Shown piece by piece: positions 16,486 to 24,576 of a stretch of 49,006 nt of DNA (within the stretch, counting starts at the first letter, position 1; each line of letters begins with the position of its first letter). The notes beneath the pieces were generated by a model, which saw only the letters and a list, made by a program, of their open reading frames with translations, did not search any database and had not been told where the DNA came from. Origin of the DNA: Streptomyces durocortorensis (GTDB lineage: Bacteria; Actinomycetota; Actinomycetes; Streptomycetales; Streptomycetaceae); contig NZ_JAFEUF010000026.1 in the NCBI RefSeq assembly GCF_016901035.1, positions 1-49,006 of the forward strand, written 5' to 3'. A program made the translations under genes and the position numbers.

Positions 16486-16989
16486 ATGCAGTTCGGACGC
16501 ACTTTTGAGGAGTTCGAGGTCGGTGCCGTCTACAAGCACTGGCCCGGAAAGACGGTCACGGAGTACGACGACCACCTCTTCTGTCTGCTGACCATGAATC
16601 ACCACCCGCTGCACATGGACAGCAACTACGCGGAGAGGACGACCGACTTCGGAAAGAACGTCGTCGTCGGCAACTACATCTACTCGCTGCTGCTCGGCAT
16701 GTCGGTGCCGGACGTCTCCGGAAAGGCCATCGCCAATCTGGAGGTCGAATCGCTCAAGCACATCGCGCCGACCTTCCACGGCGACACCATCTACGGCGAG
16801 ACGACCGTGCTGGACAAGACCCCGTCGAAGTCCAAGAACGACCGCGGCATCGTGTATGTGGAGACCAAGGGATACAAGCAGGACGGCACGGTCGTCTGCG
16901 TGTTCCGGCGCAAGGTGATGGTCCCCACCGAGACGTACATCAAGGAGCGCGGCGGGGAGCAGCCCGGCCGCCCGACGCCCGCCAAGTAA
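16486..16989 (+). CDS. mch: Mesaconyl-CoA hydratase (MaoC-type)
   Basis: Predicted to hydrate mesaconyl-(C1)-CoA to beta-methylmalyl-CoA. It is a 167-residue single hot-dog domain with the MaoC dehydratase pattern: GRTFEEFEVGAVYKHWPGKTVTEYDDHLF, HHPLHMD (active-site His/Asp region), and GNYIYSLLLGMSV. Proteobacterial Mch is about twice as long with two hot-dog domains; the actinobacterial form here is one domain and presumably dimeric. Begins 2 nt after the mcl stop, with the ribosome site GGAGG inside the mcl end. The assignment to this step rests on family and operon position. Confidence 0.9.
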   Translation: MQFGRTFEEFEVGAVYKHWPGKTVTEYDDHLFCLLTMNHHPLHMDSNYAERTTDFGKNVVVGNYIYSLLLGMSVPDVSGKAIANLEVESLKHIAPTFHGDTIYGETTVLDKTPSKSKNDRGIVYVETKGYKQDGTVVCVFRRKVMVPTETYIKERGGEQPGRPTPAK

Positions 16990-17038
16990 CCGTGTGCAGC
17001 CTTAAGGCCATCCGCGTGAAGCCACAGGAGAAGCAGCC

Positions 17039-18244
17039 ATGACGCGACTCGCCCAGACAGCCGGTCTGAACGACATCCAGCGGGAAATCCTTTCCACGGT
17101 CCGGGATTTCGTCGACAAGGAGATCATTCCGGTCGCGACCCAGCTGGAGCACCGCGACGAGTACCCCACGGAAATCGTCGAGGGGCTCAAGGAACTCGGC
17201 CTGTTCGGGCTGATGATCCCCGAGGAGTACGGGGGTCTGGGTGAGTCGCTGCTCACCTACGCGCTGTGCGTGGAGGAGATCGCGCGCGGCTGGATGAGCG
17301 TGTCGGGCATCATCAACACGCATTTCATCGTGGCCTACATGCTCAAGCAGCACGGTACGCAGGAGCAGAAGGACACGTTCCTGCCGCGGATGGCCCTCGG
17401 CGAGGTGCGCGGCGCGTTCTCGATGTCCGAGCCGGCGCTCGGCTCGGACGTCTCGGCGATCTCGTCCAAGGGCGTGAAGGACGGCGACGAATACGTCCTC
17501 AACGGCCAGAAGATGTGGCTGACGAACGGCGGAACGTCTACTTTGGTGGCTGTTCTGGCCCGAAGTGACGAAGGCCACCCCGAGGGCACCGCACCGCACA
17601 AGTCGATGACGACCTTCCTGGTGGAGAAGGAGCCCGGCTTCGGAGAGGTCCGGCCCGGCCTGACCATCCCCGGGAAGATCGACAAGATGGGCTACAAGGG
17701 CGTCGACACGACCGAGCTCATCATGGACGACCTGCGCATTCCGGCCAATCGCGTCCTCGGCGGCACGACCGGCCGAGGGTTTTACCAAATGATGGATGGC
17801 GTCGAAGTCGGCCGGGTGAATGTCGCCGCGCGTGGCTGCGGTGTCGCGCAGCGTGCATTCGAACTGGGCGTTTCGTACGCCCAGCAGCGCCACACCTTCG
17901 GCAAGCCGATCGCCCAGCACCAGGCGATCCAGTTCAAATTGGCCGAAATGGCCACCAAGGTCGAGGCCGCCCATGCGATGATGGTCAATGCAGCACGCAA
18001 AAAGGACTCCGGGGAGCGCAACGACCTGGAGGCAGGGATGGCGAAGTACCTCGCCTCCGAGTACTGCAAGGAAGTCGTCGAGGACGCCTTCCGCATCCAC
18101 GGCGGCTACGGCTTCTCCAAGGAGTACGAGATCGAGCGCCTCTACCGCGAGGCGCCGATGCTGCTGATCGGTGAAGGTACCGCCGAGATCCAGAAAATGA
18201 TCATTGGCCGGCGACTCCTGGAGGAGTACCGATTCCAGGGCTGA
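17039..18244 (+). CDS. mcd: Methylsuccinyl-CoA dehydrogenase (acyl-CoA dehydrogenase family)
   Basis: FAD-dependent dehydrogenase expected to oxidise (2S)-methylsuccinyl-CoA to mesaconyl-CoA, passing electrons to ETF. The 401 residues have all three acyl-CoA dehydrogenase parts: N-terminal helices (LFGLMIPEEYGGLGESL), middle beta-domain FAD motif AFSMSEPALGSDVSAI and MWLTNGG, and C-terminal bundle with RHTFGKPIAQHQAIQFKLAEM and IHGGYGFSKEYEIERLYREA. It is shorter than the roughly 550-residue proteobacterial Mcd, as expected for the actinobacterial type. CAGGAGAAG precedes the ATG after a 49-nt gap from mch. Its electron acceptor ETF is encoded at the far end of this window under what appears to be the same operator. 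Confidence 0.93.
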   Translation: MTRLAQTAGLNDIQREILSTVRDFVDKEIIPVATQLEHRDEYPTEIVEGLKELGLFGLMIPEEYGGLGESLLTYALCVEEIARGWMSVSGIINTHFIVAYMLKQHGTQEQKDTFLPRMALGEVRGAFSMSEPALGSDVSAISSKGVKDGDEYVLNGQKMWLTNGGTSTLVAVLARSDEGHPEGTAPHKSMTTFLVEKEPGFGEVRPGLTIPGKIDKMGYKGVDTTELIMDDLRIPANRVLGGTTGRGFYQMMDGVEVGRVNVAARGCGVAQRAFELGVSYAQQRHTFGKPIAQHQAIQFKLAEMATKVEAAHAMMVNAARKKDSGERNDLEAGMAKYLASEYCKEVVEDAFRIHGGYGFSKEYEIERLYREAPMLLIGEGTAEIQKMIIGRRLLEEYRFQG

Positions 18245-18334
18245 TTGTCCGTTTCGGGGTGATTTAGTGGCGAAGAACGTCACACCAAGTCACCCTCGAC
18301 GGGCGGCGTTCGACAGTCCGACTCGGCTGCTGGC

Positions 18335-18365
18335 TTGCCCAGTTGCGCCCGGCAACCGATAGCAT
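18335..18365 (+). promoter_or_regulatory. Putative psd-pssA promoter
   Basis: TTGCCC (18335-18340) and TAGCAT (18360-18365) are spaced 19 bp apart, with an inverted repeat GTTGC-N5-GCAAC (18342-18356) in between. This 180-bp gap after mcd suggests that psd-pssA has its own promoter. The hexamer match is moderate. Confidence 0.35.
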
Positions 18366-18424
18366 CTTCGGAAAGCCGCCGTCCCCCGTTGCCAGCGCGG
18401 CATCATCCGCTACGAAGGTCATTC

Positions 18425-19072
18425 ATGCCCGACAGCACTTCCACCGCATCCCGCGGCGGGGTCCGCATCGCCCGCGGAGCATCGCCGTGGCTCCTGCCGA
18501 CCGTCGCCACCGCAGCCCTCAGCCTGGCCCGCGCCCGCAAGTCGGGGCGCTGGGCAGCAGCGGCCGTGCCCACCACCGCGCTCGCGGCGGGCATGCTGTG
18601 GTTCTTCCGTGACCCCGAGCGCGAGATCACCGAAGGCCGGGTCATCTCCCCGGCCGACGGCGTGGTGCAGAGCATCATGCCGTGGAAGGACGGGCGCACC
18701 CGCGTCGCGATCTTCATGAGCCCGCTCAACGTCCACGTCAACCGCGCGCCGCTGGCGGGCACCGTGACGTCGGTCGAGCACATCCCGGGCGGGTTCGTTC
18801 CGGCGTTCAACAAGGAGAGCGAGAACAACGAGCGCGTTGTCTGGCACTTCGACACCGAGCTCGGCGACATCGAGATGGTGCAGATCGCGGGAGCGGTCGC
18901 CCGTCGGATCGTGCCGTACCTCCCCGAGGGCACGAAGGTGGAGCAGGGCGAGCGCATCGGCCTGATCCGCTTCGGCTCGCGCGTGGACATCTACCTCCCG
19001 GAAGGGATCGATGTCGCGGTCGAGGTCGGTCAGGCCACTACCGCGGGGGTGACTCGAATTGACCGTGATTGA
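18425..19072 (+). CDS. psd: Phosphatidylserine decarboxylase proenzyme
   Basis: Makes phosphatidylethanolamine from phosphatidylserine at the membrane. This 215-residue short-type PSD has hydrophobic segments near residues 20-60 (ending MLWFFRDPERE), catalytic-core blocks VISPADGVVQ, IFMSPLNVHVNRAPLAG, and the self-cleavage site RFGS. Ser185 there becomes the pyruvoyl group after the proenzyme splits into beta and alpha chains. It is the size of archaeal/actinobacterial forms. The ATG is preceded by GAAGGTC. Its end overlaps pssA by 14 nt, so the two lipid enzymes are translationally coupled. Confidence 0.95.
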   Translation: MPDSTSTASRGGVRIARGASPWLLPTVATAALSLARARKSGRWAAAAVPTTALAAGMLWFFRDPEREITEGRVISPADGVVQSIMPWKDGRTRVAIFMSPLNVHVNRAPLAGTVTSVEHIPGGFVPAFNKESENNERVVWHFDTELGDIEMVQIAGAVARRIVPYLPEGTKVEQGERIGLIRFGSRVDIYLPEGIDVAVEVGQATTAGVTRIDRD

Positions 19073-19919
19073 TCCTGACAGTAAGGCCGACTGGGTTCCG
19101 GAGGCCGACAGCGAGAACGACGTCGACGGCGACGACATGCCGCTGTCGATGCGGCTGTCGATAGCGGACACGCTCACGCTCGGTAACGCGACGTGCGGGT
19201 TCATGGCGGTGTACTTCACCACCACGGGCATTCTGATCCCGCACCTCACGGGCAGCGACGAGACGGGCATGGCCCGGCACTCGGCCGCCACCGCCGTGAT
19301 CCTCATGCTGATGGCCGCGATCTTCGACCTGTTCGACGGACTCGTGGCCCGCAAGCTGCGTTCCTCGCCGATGGGCGCCGAGCTGGACAACCTCTCGGAC
19401 CTCATCAGCTTCGGGCTCGCACCGGCCTACTTCGTGCTCGTGTACGGCATGGTCGCCGACGACGCCCATCAGCGGGTGTCGGCGCTGGCGGCGATCGTGG
19501 TGTTGCTGGCGGTGGTCCTCAGGCTGGCCAGATTCTCCTGCGTGACACTGAAGGACGGCATGTTCCAGGGCATGCCGAGCCCCTTCGGAGCGCTGACGGT
19601 CGTCTCGATCGTGCTCCTGGAGCTGCCCTTCGTGCCGACCCTGCTCGCGATCGTCGGCGTGGCATGGCTGATGGTGAGCCGGGTGGAGTACCCGAAGCCG
19701 CGGGGCATCCTCGCGGTGGCGATGCTCGGCTGGATCGTGGCCGCGATGGGGCTGCTCGCCGCATGGGCGTTCGACGCGCCCGGCGGTCAGCTGCTGCTCC
19801 AGACGGGCTGCGCGCTCCAGGTGGTGCTCGGCGCGGTGATCCCGCTGTTCGCCACGGCGCGGCGCGTGAACACGTTCCGCGACAACCGGCGCGAGGCACG
19901 GGCGGCCCAGCTGCCGTAG
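19059..19919 (+). CDS. pssA: CDP-diacylglycerol-serine O-phosphatidyltransferase
   Basis: Forms phosphatidylserine from CDP-diacylglycerol and L-serine in the cytoplasmic membrane, the substrate of the preceding Psd. Of 286 residues, the CDP-alcohol phosphotransferase signature reads DLFDGLVARKLRSSPMGAEL followed by DNLSD, fitting DX2DGX2ARX8GX3DX3D. About seven hydrophobic segments follow. The TTG start at 19059 is preferred because GGGGG is 9 nt upstream; a GTG at 19065 is possible. Followed closely by a strong terminator. Confidence 0.95.
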   Translation: MTVIDPDSKADWVPEADSENDVDGDDMPLSMRLSIADTLTLGNATCGFMAVYFTTTGILIPHLTGSDETGMARHSAATAVILMLMAAIFDLFDGLVARKLRSSPMGAELDNLSDLISFGLAPAYFVLVYGMVADDAHQRVSALAAIVVLLAVVLRLARFSCVTLKDGMFQGMPSPFGALTVVSIVLLELPFVPTLLAIVGVAWLMVSRVEYPKPRGILAVAMLGWIVAAMGLLAAWAFDAPGGQLLLQTGCALQVVLGAVIPLFATARRVNTFRDNRREARAAQLP

Positions 19920-19940
19920 CGGTACGTGTGTGAACCAGGG

Positions 19941-19976
19941 CGATGGCCCGGATGCTCCCCGGCATCCGGGCCATCG
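19941..19976 (+). terminator. Strong intrinsic terminator-like hairpin after pssA
   Basis: A perfect 15-bp stem runs from 19941-19955 to 19962-19976 with a 6-nt loop, 22 bases after the pssA stop. Its core is GATGGCCCGGATG. This ends the psd-pssA transcript. The remaining 230 bases before the lipoprotein gene contain a -10-like TAGAAT at 20132-20137 and nothing else recognised. Confidence 0.85.
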
Positions 19977-20203
19977 TGCGTTCCCGGTCCGCCGTCCGCC
20001 CGGTCGGGGCGGCTCTCCGCCGCATACCACCGCGCGCGTCCCACCGCCAGAGGCGAAGCCCTCCCGGTGGCTGAGAAGTTTCGGCAGCGAGGTGAGTACC
20101 GGGTTCCCGTCCCTGTGCCGTGCCCGGCTTCTAGAATCGCCTCGCGACCGATACCCGAGCCATTTCGGCCACGGCGCGGTCCGCGGGATCAGGGGGGTCC
20201 GGG

Positions 20204-21052
20204 ATGAAGCTGATGCTGGTGGGGACACGCGTGGTGGCGGTCGCGGCGGCGGGGGTGCTGCTGGCTGGATGCGGCGGTTCGGGGTCGAAGGACAAGGACA
20301 GGCCCGACCCGAAGCCGAGCGGATCGGCGAAGCAGGGCGGCCCGGCGACCGGAGGGGAGAAGACGGGAGCCTCGGGAAAGCCGGACCCGAAGCAGTCCAC
20401 GCTGCCGGGTGCGCTGCCCAGCGCCTACGACTTCACGCCGGATCCGGCCCGCGTCCCGAAGAACGCGGCCCAGGCGCGGAAGCTGACCCGTAACGCCGCG
20501 CTCGGGGAGAGCGACTGGACGGCGGGGATGGTCCGCCACACCCCGTACGAGAGCGGCGGCAGCTGGCCCGTGCTCCCGGACTCCTGCGTCTGGACCCGGT
20601 CCGCGCTGCCGTCGGGCATCCTGGACAGCTTCACTCGGCGGCTCGACATCCCGGCGCAGGGCGGCAAGGGCCGGGTGCAGGGGGCGGTGACCGTGACCGT
20701 GCACCGGACGGAGGCGGGGGCCGACCGGGAGATCAAGGACACCGTCCAGGAGAGCTTCCGGTGCCCGAACCAGGAGCTGGGCGGCGGGCAGCGTCTCAGC
20801 GGTCTGATGTCCCTCCAGTTCGACCAGAAGGACGTGCGCAACGCGGACGCCTCGCTGTTCGAGGCGGGGAAGTACACCGGGCCCGAGTCGGGCGGGGTCC
20901 AGGACTACGTCTGGTCCAAGTCCCGCATCGGCCCGGTGACGACCGCCGTGTCGGTCAAGGGCGCCAAGGGCTACACCAACACCGATCTGCTGCGGATCGC
21001 CGCCGAGGGCGGTGCCAAGGTGCTCTACCGCGTCGAGCTGGAACTGAAGTGA
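20204..21052 (+). CDS. Lipoprotein of unknown function
   Basis: A 282-residue exported lipoprotein. The N-terminus has MKLMLVGTR, a hydrophobic core and lipobox LLAGC, so Cys23 should be lipidated. A charged Lys/Asp/Pro-rich linker (about 25-65) leads to a globular domain from about residue 75 with PDSCVWTRSALPSGIL. No catalytic motif or known family was recognised. It lies 55 bp upstream of the receptor kinase on the same strand, so an extracytoplasmic partner or sensor role for the kinase is possible but unproven. The GGGGGGTCCGGG before the ATG serves as ribosome site. Confidence 0.8.
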   Translation: MKLMLVGTRVVAVAAAGVLLAGCGGSGSKDKDRPDPKPSGSAKQGGPATGGEKTGASGKPDPKQSTLPGALPSAYDFTPDPARVPKNAAQARKLTRNAALGESDWTAGMVRHTPYESGGSWPVLPDSCVWTRSALPSGILDSFTRRLDIPAQGGKGRVQGAVTVTVHRTEAGADREIKDTVQESFRCPNQELGGGQRLSGLMSLQFDQKDVRNADASLFEAGKYTGPESGGVQDYVWSKSRIGPVTTAVSVKGAKGYTNTDLLRIAAEGGAKVLYRVELELK

Positions 21053-21107
21053 CCGCGGGCCCGAACCCGAAGTGACCGCGCGCCCGGACGAAAGGCACTG
21101 ACCCCTG

Positions 21108-23285
21108 ATGGAACCGCTCCGTTCCACCGACCCGGCACGGATCGCCGGGTACCGCGTCCTCGGCCGCCTCGGCGCCGGGGGCATGGGCGTGGTGCTGCTG
21201 GGCCGGTCGCCCGGCGGCGCGCTGGTGGCGATCAAGCTGATCCGCGCGGAGTACGCCGACGACTCCGGCTTCCGGGCCCGCTTCCGGCGGGAGGTGGCGA
21301 TCGCCCGGCAGGTCCGCAACCGCTGGGCGGTGCCGGTCGTCGACGCCGACACCGAGGCGCCGGCCCCGTGGCTGGCCACCGAGTTCGTGCCGGGGCCCGC
21401 CCTGAGCGAGGCGGTCGGCACCGGAGGGCCGCTGCCGGAGCGCGGGGTGCGGGCGCTGGGCTCGATGCTCGCGGAGGCGCTGGAGGCCGTCCACACGGCG
21501 GGCCTGGTTCACCGGGACGTGAAGCCCGGCAACGTGCTGCTGGGTCTGGACGGCCCCCGGCTGATCGACTTCGGGATCGCGCGGGCCCTGGACGACACCG
21601 TCCTCACGGCGACCGACGTGATCGTCGGCTCCCCCGGCTTCCTCTCGCCCGAGCAGGCGCAGGGGCGGCGGATCGGCCCGGCGAGCGACGTGTTCTCGCT
21701 CGGCTGCGTCCTGGTGTACGCGGCGACCGGCGGGCGGCCGTTCGGCACCGGCCCGGTGGAGGCGATGCTGTTCCGCACCGTGCACGACACGGCGGACCTG
21801 AGCGCGCTGCCGCCCGGGCTGCTCCCGGTCGTCGAGGCCTGCCTGGCCAAGGAGCCCGAGGACCGTCCGGCGGCGGCGGACATCCGGCAGGCGTTCGCGG
21901 AGGACCTGTCGGGCGGCAGCTGGCTGCCCGGTCCGGTCACCCATCTGATCGCCGAGCGCTCGGCGCGGATGCTCGCGCTGCCCGACATCGACGCGACGAG
22001 CCTGGACGCCGGCGCGGACACGGGGACAGGAACCGGTACGGACACAGGCGGCGGGGCCGGAGGCCGGGACACGACGGCAATCCCCGCCGCCCCCGGCCGT
22101 CGCCGCTTCCTCGCGTACGTCACCGGGGGCGCGGTGCTCGCCGCGGCGGGCTCCACCACCGCCTGGCTGGTCTCATCCGGCGACGACAAGGACCCGGGCG
22201 GCGAGGGCGAGGGCGACGGGAAGACAGCCCGTCCGGAACTGCACATCGGACTCCAGGCCGATCTGAGCGGCCCGTCGGCGGCTGTCGGCAAGGGCCAGGA
22301 CCGGGCGGCCCGGCTCGCGGTGGCGGAGCACAACGCGCGGGGCGACGCGCCGTTCACGCTGCGGCTGACGACGGTCGACGACGGGGGCGAGGAGGACCGG
22401 GCGAAGGCGGCGGTGCGCCGCTTCGCCGAGGACCCGCTCATGGTGGCCGCGATCGGGGCGACCGGCACGGACGCGGCCCGGGAGGCGCTGGTCGCGTACG
22501 ACGAGGCGGCGCTGCCGCTGCTCAGCGTGGTCGACGGGGACATCCGCCATCTGAACCGGATCTTCCTGTGCGCCCGGCCGCGCAACGACATGCAGATGCT
22601 GCCGGTGGCGGAGTTCCTCGGGGCGTACGAGATCGACAAGGTCGCGCTGGTCGACGACGGCACCGAATACGGCCGGCAGACCACCCGCTTCCTCGACGCG
22701 GGGCTGCGCGGCAACGGCCGCACGGTGTTCGCGGAGACCGTACGCGAGGGCGCCCGGGACCTGGACGCGGAGGCCGAGCGGATCGTCGCGAAGCAGCCGG
22801 GGGCGGTGGTGTACGGAGGCGGGTGGCGGGATGCCGGACGGTTCGCGAAGTCGCTGACGAGGGCCGGGTTCCTGGGGCCGAAGATCGGCACCCAGGCCGT
22901 GCACGACCCGCGGTTCCTGGCGGAGGCGGGCGAGGACGCGGCGGGCTGGCTGGTCGTCTCGACGGCCGCCGACCCCGCCTCCGTACCCGCGGTGCACCCG
23001 TTCGCGGCCGCCTACCGCAAGCGCTTCGACCACGCGCCGCCGCTGTTCGCGGCCGAGGCGTACGACGCGGTGGGGCTCATCGCCGCCTGCGCCGAGAGGC
23101 TGAAGCGGGAGAAGGTGACCCGCCAGGATCTGCTGCCCGCGCTGCGGACGACCTCGTACAAGGGCGTCTCCAAGAGCTACGCCTTCGAGTCCGCCAACGG
23201 GATGTACACCGGGACCGGGGTCTTCATCTACCGCGTGGAGCGGGGCCGCTTCCGGTACATCGGGATGGACGGCCGGGAGGTCTGA
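21108..23285 (+). CDS. Receptor Ser/Thr kinase with LIV-binding-protein-like sensor domain
   Basis: A 725-residue transmembrane kinase. Cytoplasmic Hanks-type kinase (about 14-275): glycine loop LGAGGMGVVLLG, Lys43 in VAIK, catalytic loop HRDVKPGN (Asp137), DFG at 154-156, and SPGFLSPEQ. A Gly/Thr-rich juxtamembrane stretch leads to one membrane helix (about 335-357, FLAYVTGGAVLAAAG). The outer part (about 375-725) is a type-1 periplasmic-binding fold like branched-chain amino-acid receptors: LHIGLQADLSGPSAAVGKGQ, VAAIGATGTDAAREALVAYDEA, VYGGGWRDAGRFAKSL, FAAEAYDAVGLIAACAERLK. It therefore probably senses a small solute. It converges on a LIV-type ABC operon whose binding protein has the same fold, suggesting a shared ligand. 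Substrates of the kinase are unknown. Confidence 0.93.
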   Translation: MEPLRSTDPARIAGYRVLGRLGAGGMGVVLLGRSPGGALVAIKLIRAEYADDSGFRARFRREVAIARQVRNRWAVPVVDADTEAPAPWLATEFVPGPALSEAVGTGGPLPERGVRALGSMLAEALEAVHTAGLVHRDVKPGNVLLGLDGPRLIDFGIARALDDTVLTATDVIVGSPGFLSPEQAQGRRIGPASDVFSLGCVLVYAATGGRPFGTGPVEAMLFRTVHDTADLSALPPGLLPVVEACLAKEPEDRPAAADIRQAFAEDLSGGSWLPGPVTHLIAERSARMLALPDIDATSLDAGADTGTGTGTDTGGGAGGRDTTAIPAAPGRRRFLAYVTGGAVLAAAGSTTAWLVSSGDDKDPGGEGEGDGKTARPELHIGLQADLSGPSAAVGKGQDRAARLAVAEHNARGDAPFTLRLTTVDDGGEEDRAKAAVRRFAEDPLMVAAIGATGTDAAREALVAYDEAALPLLSVVDGDIRHLNRIFLCARPRNDMQMLPVAEFLGAYEIDKVALVDDGTEYGRQTTRFLDAGLRGNGRTVFAETVREGARDLDAEAERIVAKQPGAVVYGGGWRDAGRFAKSLTRAGFLGPKIGTQAVHDPRFLAEAGEDAAGWLVVSTAADPASVPAVHPFAAAYRKRFDHAPPLFAAEAYDAVGLIAACAERLKREKVTRQDLLPALRTTSYKGVSKSYAFESANGMYTGTGVFIYRVERGRFRYIGMDGREV

Positions 23286-23303
23286 CCGGGGTGCCCGGTC
23301 GGA
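23281..23303. terminator. Bidirectional hairpin between kinase and liv operon
   Basis: GACCGGG-GTG-CCCGGTC at 23284-23300 extends outward to 23281/23303 through one G-T pair. It contains the kinase stop codon and sits 20 bases before the convergent liv operon ends. Confidence 0.65.
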
Positions 23304-23322
23304 CCTCCCGTCGAAGGAGAGT

Positions 23323-24576
23323 TCAGGAGCCGGTGGTGAAGGACTCGGCCGCCGGGGCGACCTCGGCCGGTCGGACCACCTTCAGCCCGCCGGCTGCACC
23401 GGCGTCGGGCTTCATGATGACGCTCTCGCGGGTGGACGGCGCCTTCGGGTCCGAGAAGTCGTGCGTCACCCCGAACTCGGTCCCGTACCCCTTGATCGTG
23501 AGGAGCGCCTTGTCGATGCCCTCGCGGGTGAGGTCCTTGTCGTCGCAGGCCTTGGTCAGGGCCTCGCCGAAGAGGGAGGCTGCCGTGTATCCGGCGACGA
23601 CGCCGTTGTCGAGGACGTCCTTCGGGTACTGGGCGGCGTACTCCTTGGCGAGCTTGGCGGGGCCGTCGCCGGGGTCGCCGATGGGGAGCGTGGAGGAGGC
23701 GACGTAGTAGTCCTTGAGCAGGGCCGGGCCCGCCTGGGTCTTCAACAGCTGGGGCGCGAAGGCCGAGTTGTTGCCGACGACCGGAACGTTGAAGCCGGTG
23801 GCCGCCGCGACGCCGACGAGCGAGGCCGCCTGGCGCGGTCCGGCGCTGACGATGACGGCCTTGACCCCTGCCTGCTTGAGGGCGGCGACCTGGGCCGTCA
23901 TGTCGTTGTCGGTCGGCTTGATCTTCTGCTCGACGACCGTGAGCCCGGCCTCCTTCGCCGCGTGCTTCGAGCCGACGAGCGCGTTCTCGCCGTAGTCGCC
24001 CTCGAAGTACACGTGACCGATCTTGTCGCCCTTCGCGATGCGCTTCTCGGCGAGGAGGTAGTCGATGAGGTTGATCGTCTCGACGTCGTAGGTGGCGCCG
24101 ATGACCCGGATGTACGGGGAGCCCAGCAGGTTCGCCGACCAGGCCTGCGGCAGCACGAGGCCCTTGTCCTGGCCGTCGATGCGCTGCTCGACGGCGGCGA
24201 CGAACGGGGAGCCGATGAACTGGGCGAAGCCCGCCACGTCCGGCACCAGTTCGGTGTACGCGGCGATCGCCTTCTGCGGGTCGTATCCGTGGTCGCGGAC
24301 CGTCAGTTCGATCTTCCGGTCGCAGATGCCGCCCGCGTCGTTGGTCTGCTTGACCCACAGCTGCTGGGCCTGGGTGACGCTCTTGCCCAGCGAGGCGTAG
24401 ACGCCGGTCATGTCGGTCAGCACACCGAGGGAGATCGTCGAGGAGGAGACCCCGGGGCCCGTCTTGATCCCGCCCTCGCCCTCCCCGTCCGCCTTCCCCT
24501 CGGTCGCCTTGCCGCTGCACCCGACGAGGGTGACGGCGAGGGCCGCGACCACGGCCGTGAGCACTCTCAGTTTCAT
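23323..24576 (-). CDS. ABC transporter substrate-binding lipoprotein, LIV/amide type
   Basis: A 417-residue extracytoplasmic receptor of a branched-chain-amino-acid-type ABC importer. The N-terminus MKLRVLTAVVAALAVTLVGC is a lipoprotein signal (lipobox LVGC). The mature part shows type-1 binding-fold blocks ISLGVLTDMTGVYASLGKS, QQLWVKQTNDAGGICDRKIEL, FIGSPFVAAVEQRI, VYFEGDYGENALVGSKH, AVIVSAGPRQAASLVGVAAATGFNVPVVGNNS. The ligand could be an amino acid, amide or aromatic acid. It is the last gene of the operon livF-G-H-M-J and overlaps livM by 4 nt; GGGGAGAAG precedes its ATG. Being last is unusual in enteric liv loci but common in Streptomyces. Confidence 0.92.
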   Translation of the reverse strand: MKLRVLTAVVAALAVTLVGCSGKATEGKADGEGEGGIKTGPGVSSSTISLGVLTDMTGVYASLGKSVTQAQQLWVKQTNDAGGICDRKIELTVRDHGYDPQKAIAAYTELVPDVAGFAQFIGSPFVAAVEQRIDGQDKGLVLPQAWSANLLGSPYIRVIGATYDVETINLIDYLLAEKRIAKGDKIGHVYFEGDYGENALVGSKHAAKEAGLTVVEQKIKPTDNDMTAQVAALKQAGVKAVIVSAGPRQAASLVGVAAATGFNVPVVGNNSAFAPQLLKTQAGPALLKDYYVASSTLPIGDPGDGPAKLAKEYAAQYPKDVLDNGVVAGYTAASLFGEALTKACDDKDLTREGIDKALLTIKGYGTEFGVTHDFSDPKAPSTRESVIMKPDAGAAGGLKVVRPAEVAPAAESFTTGS

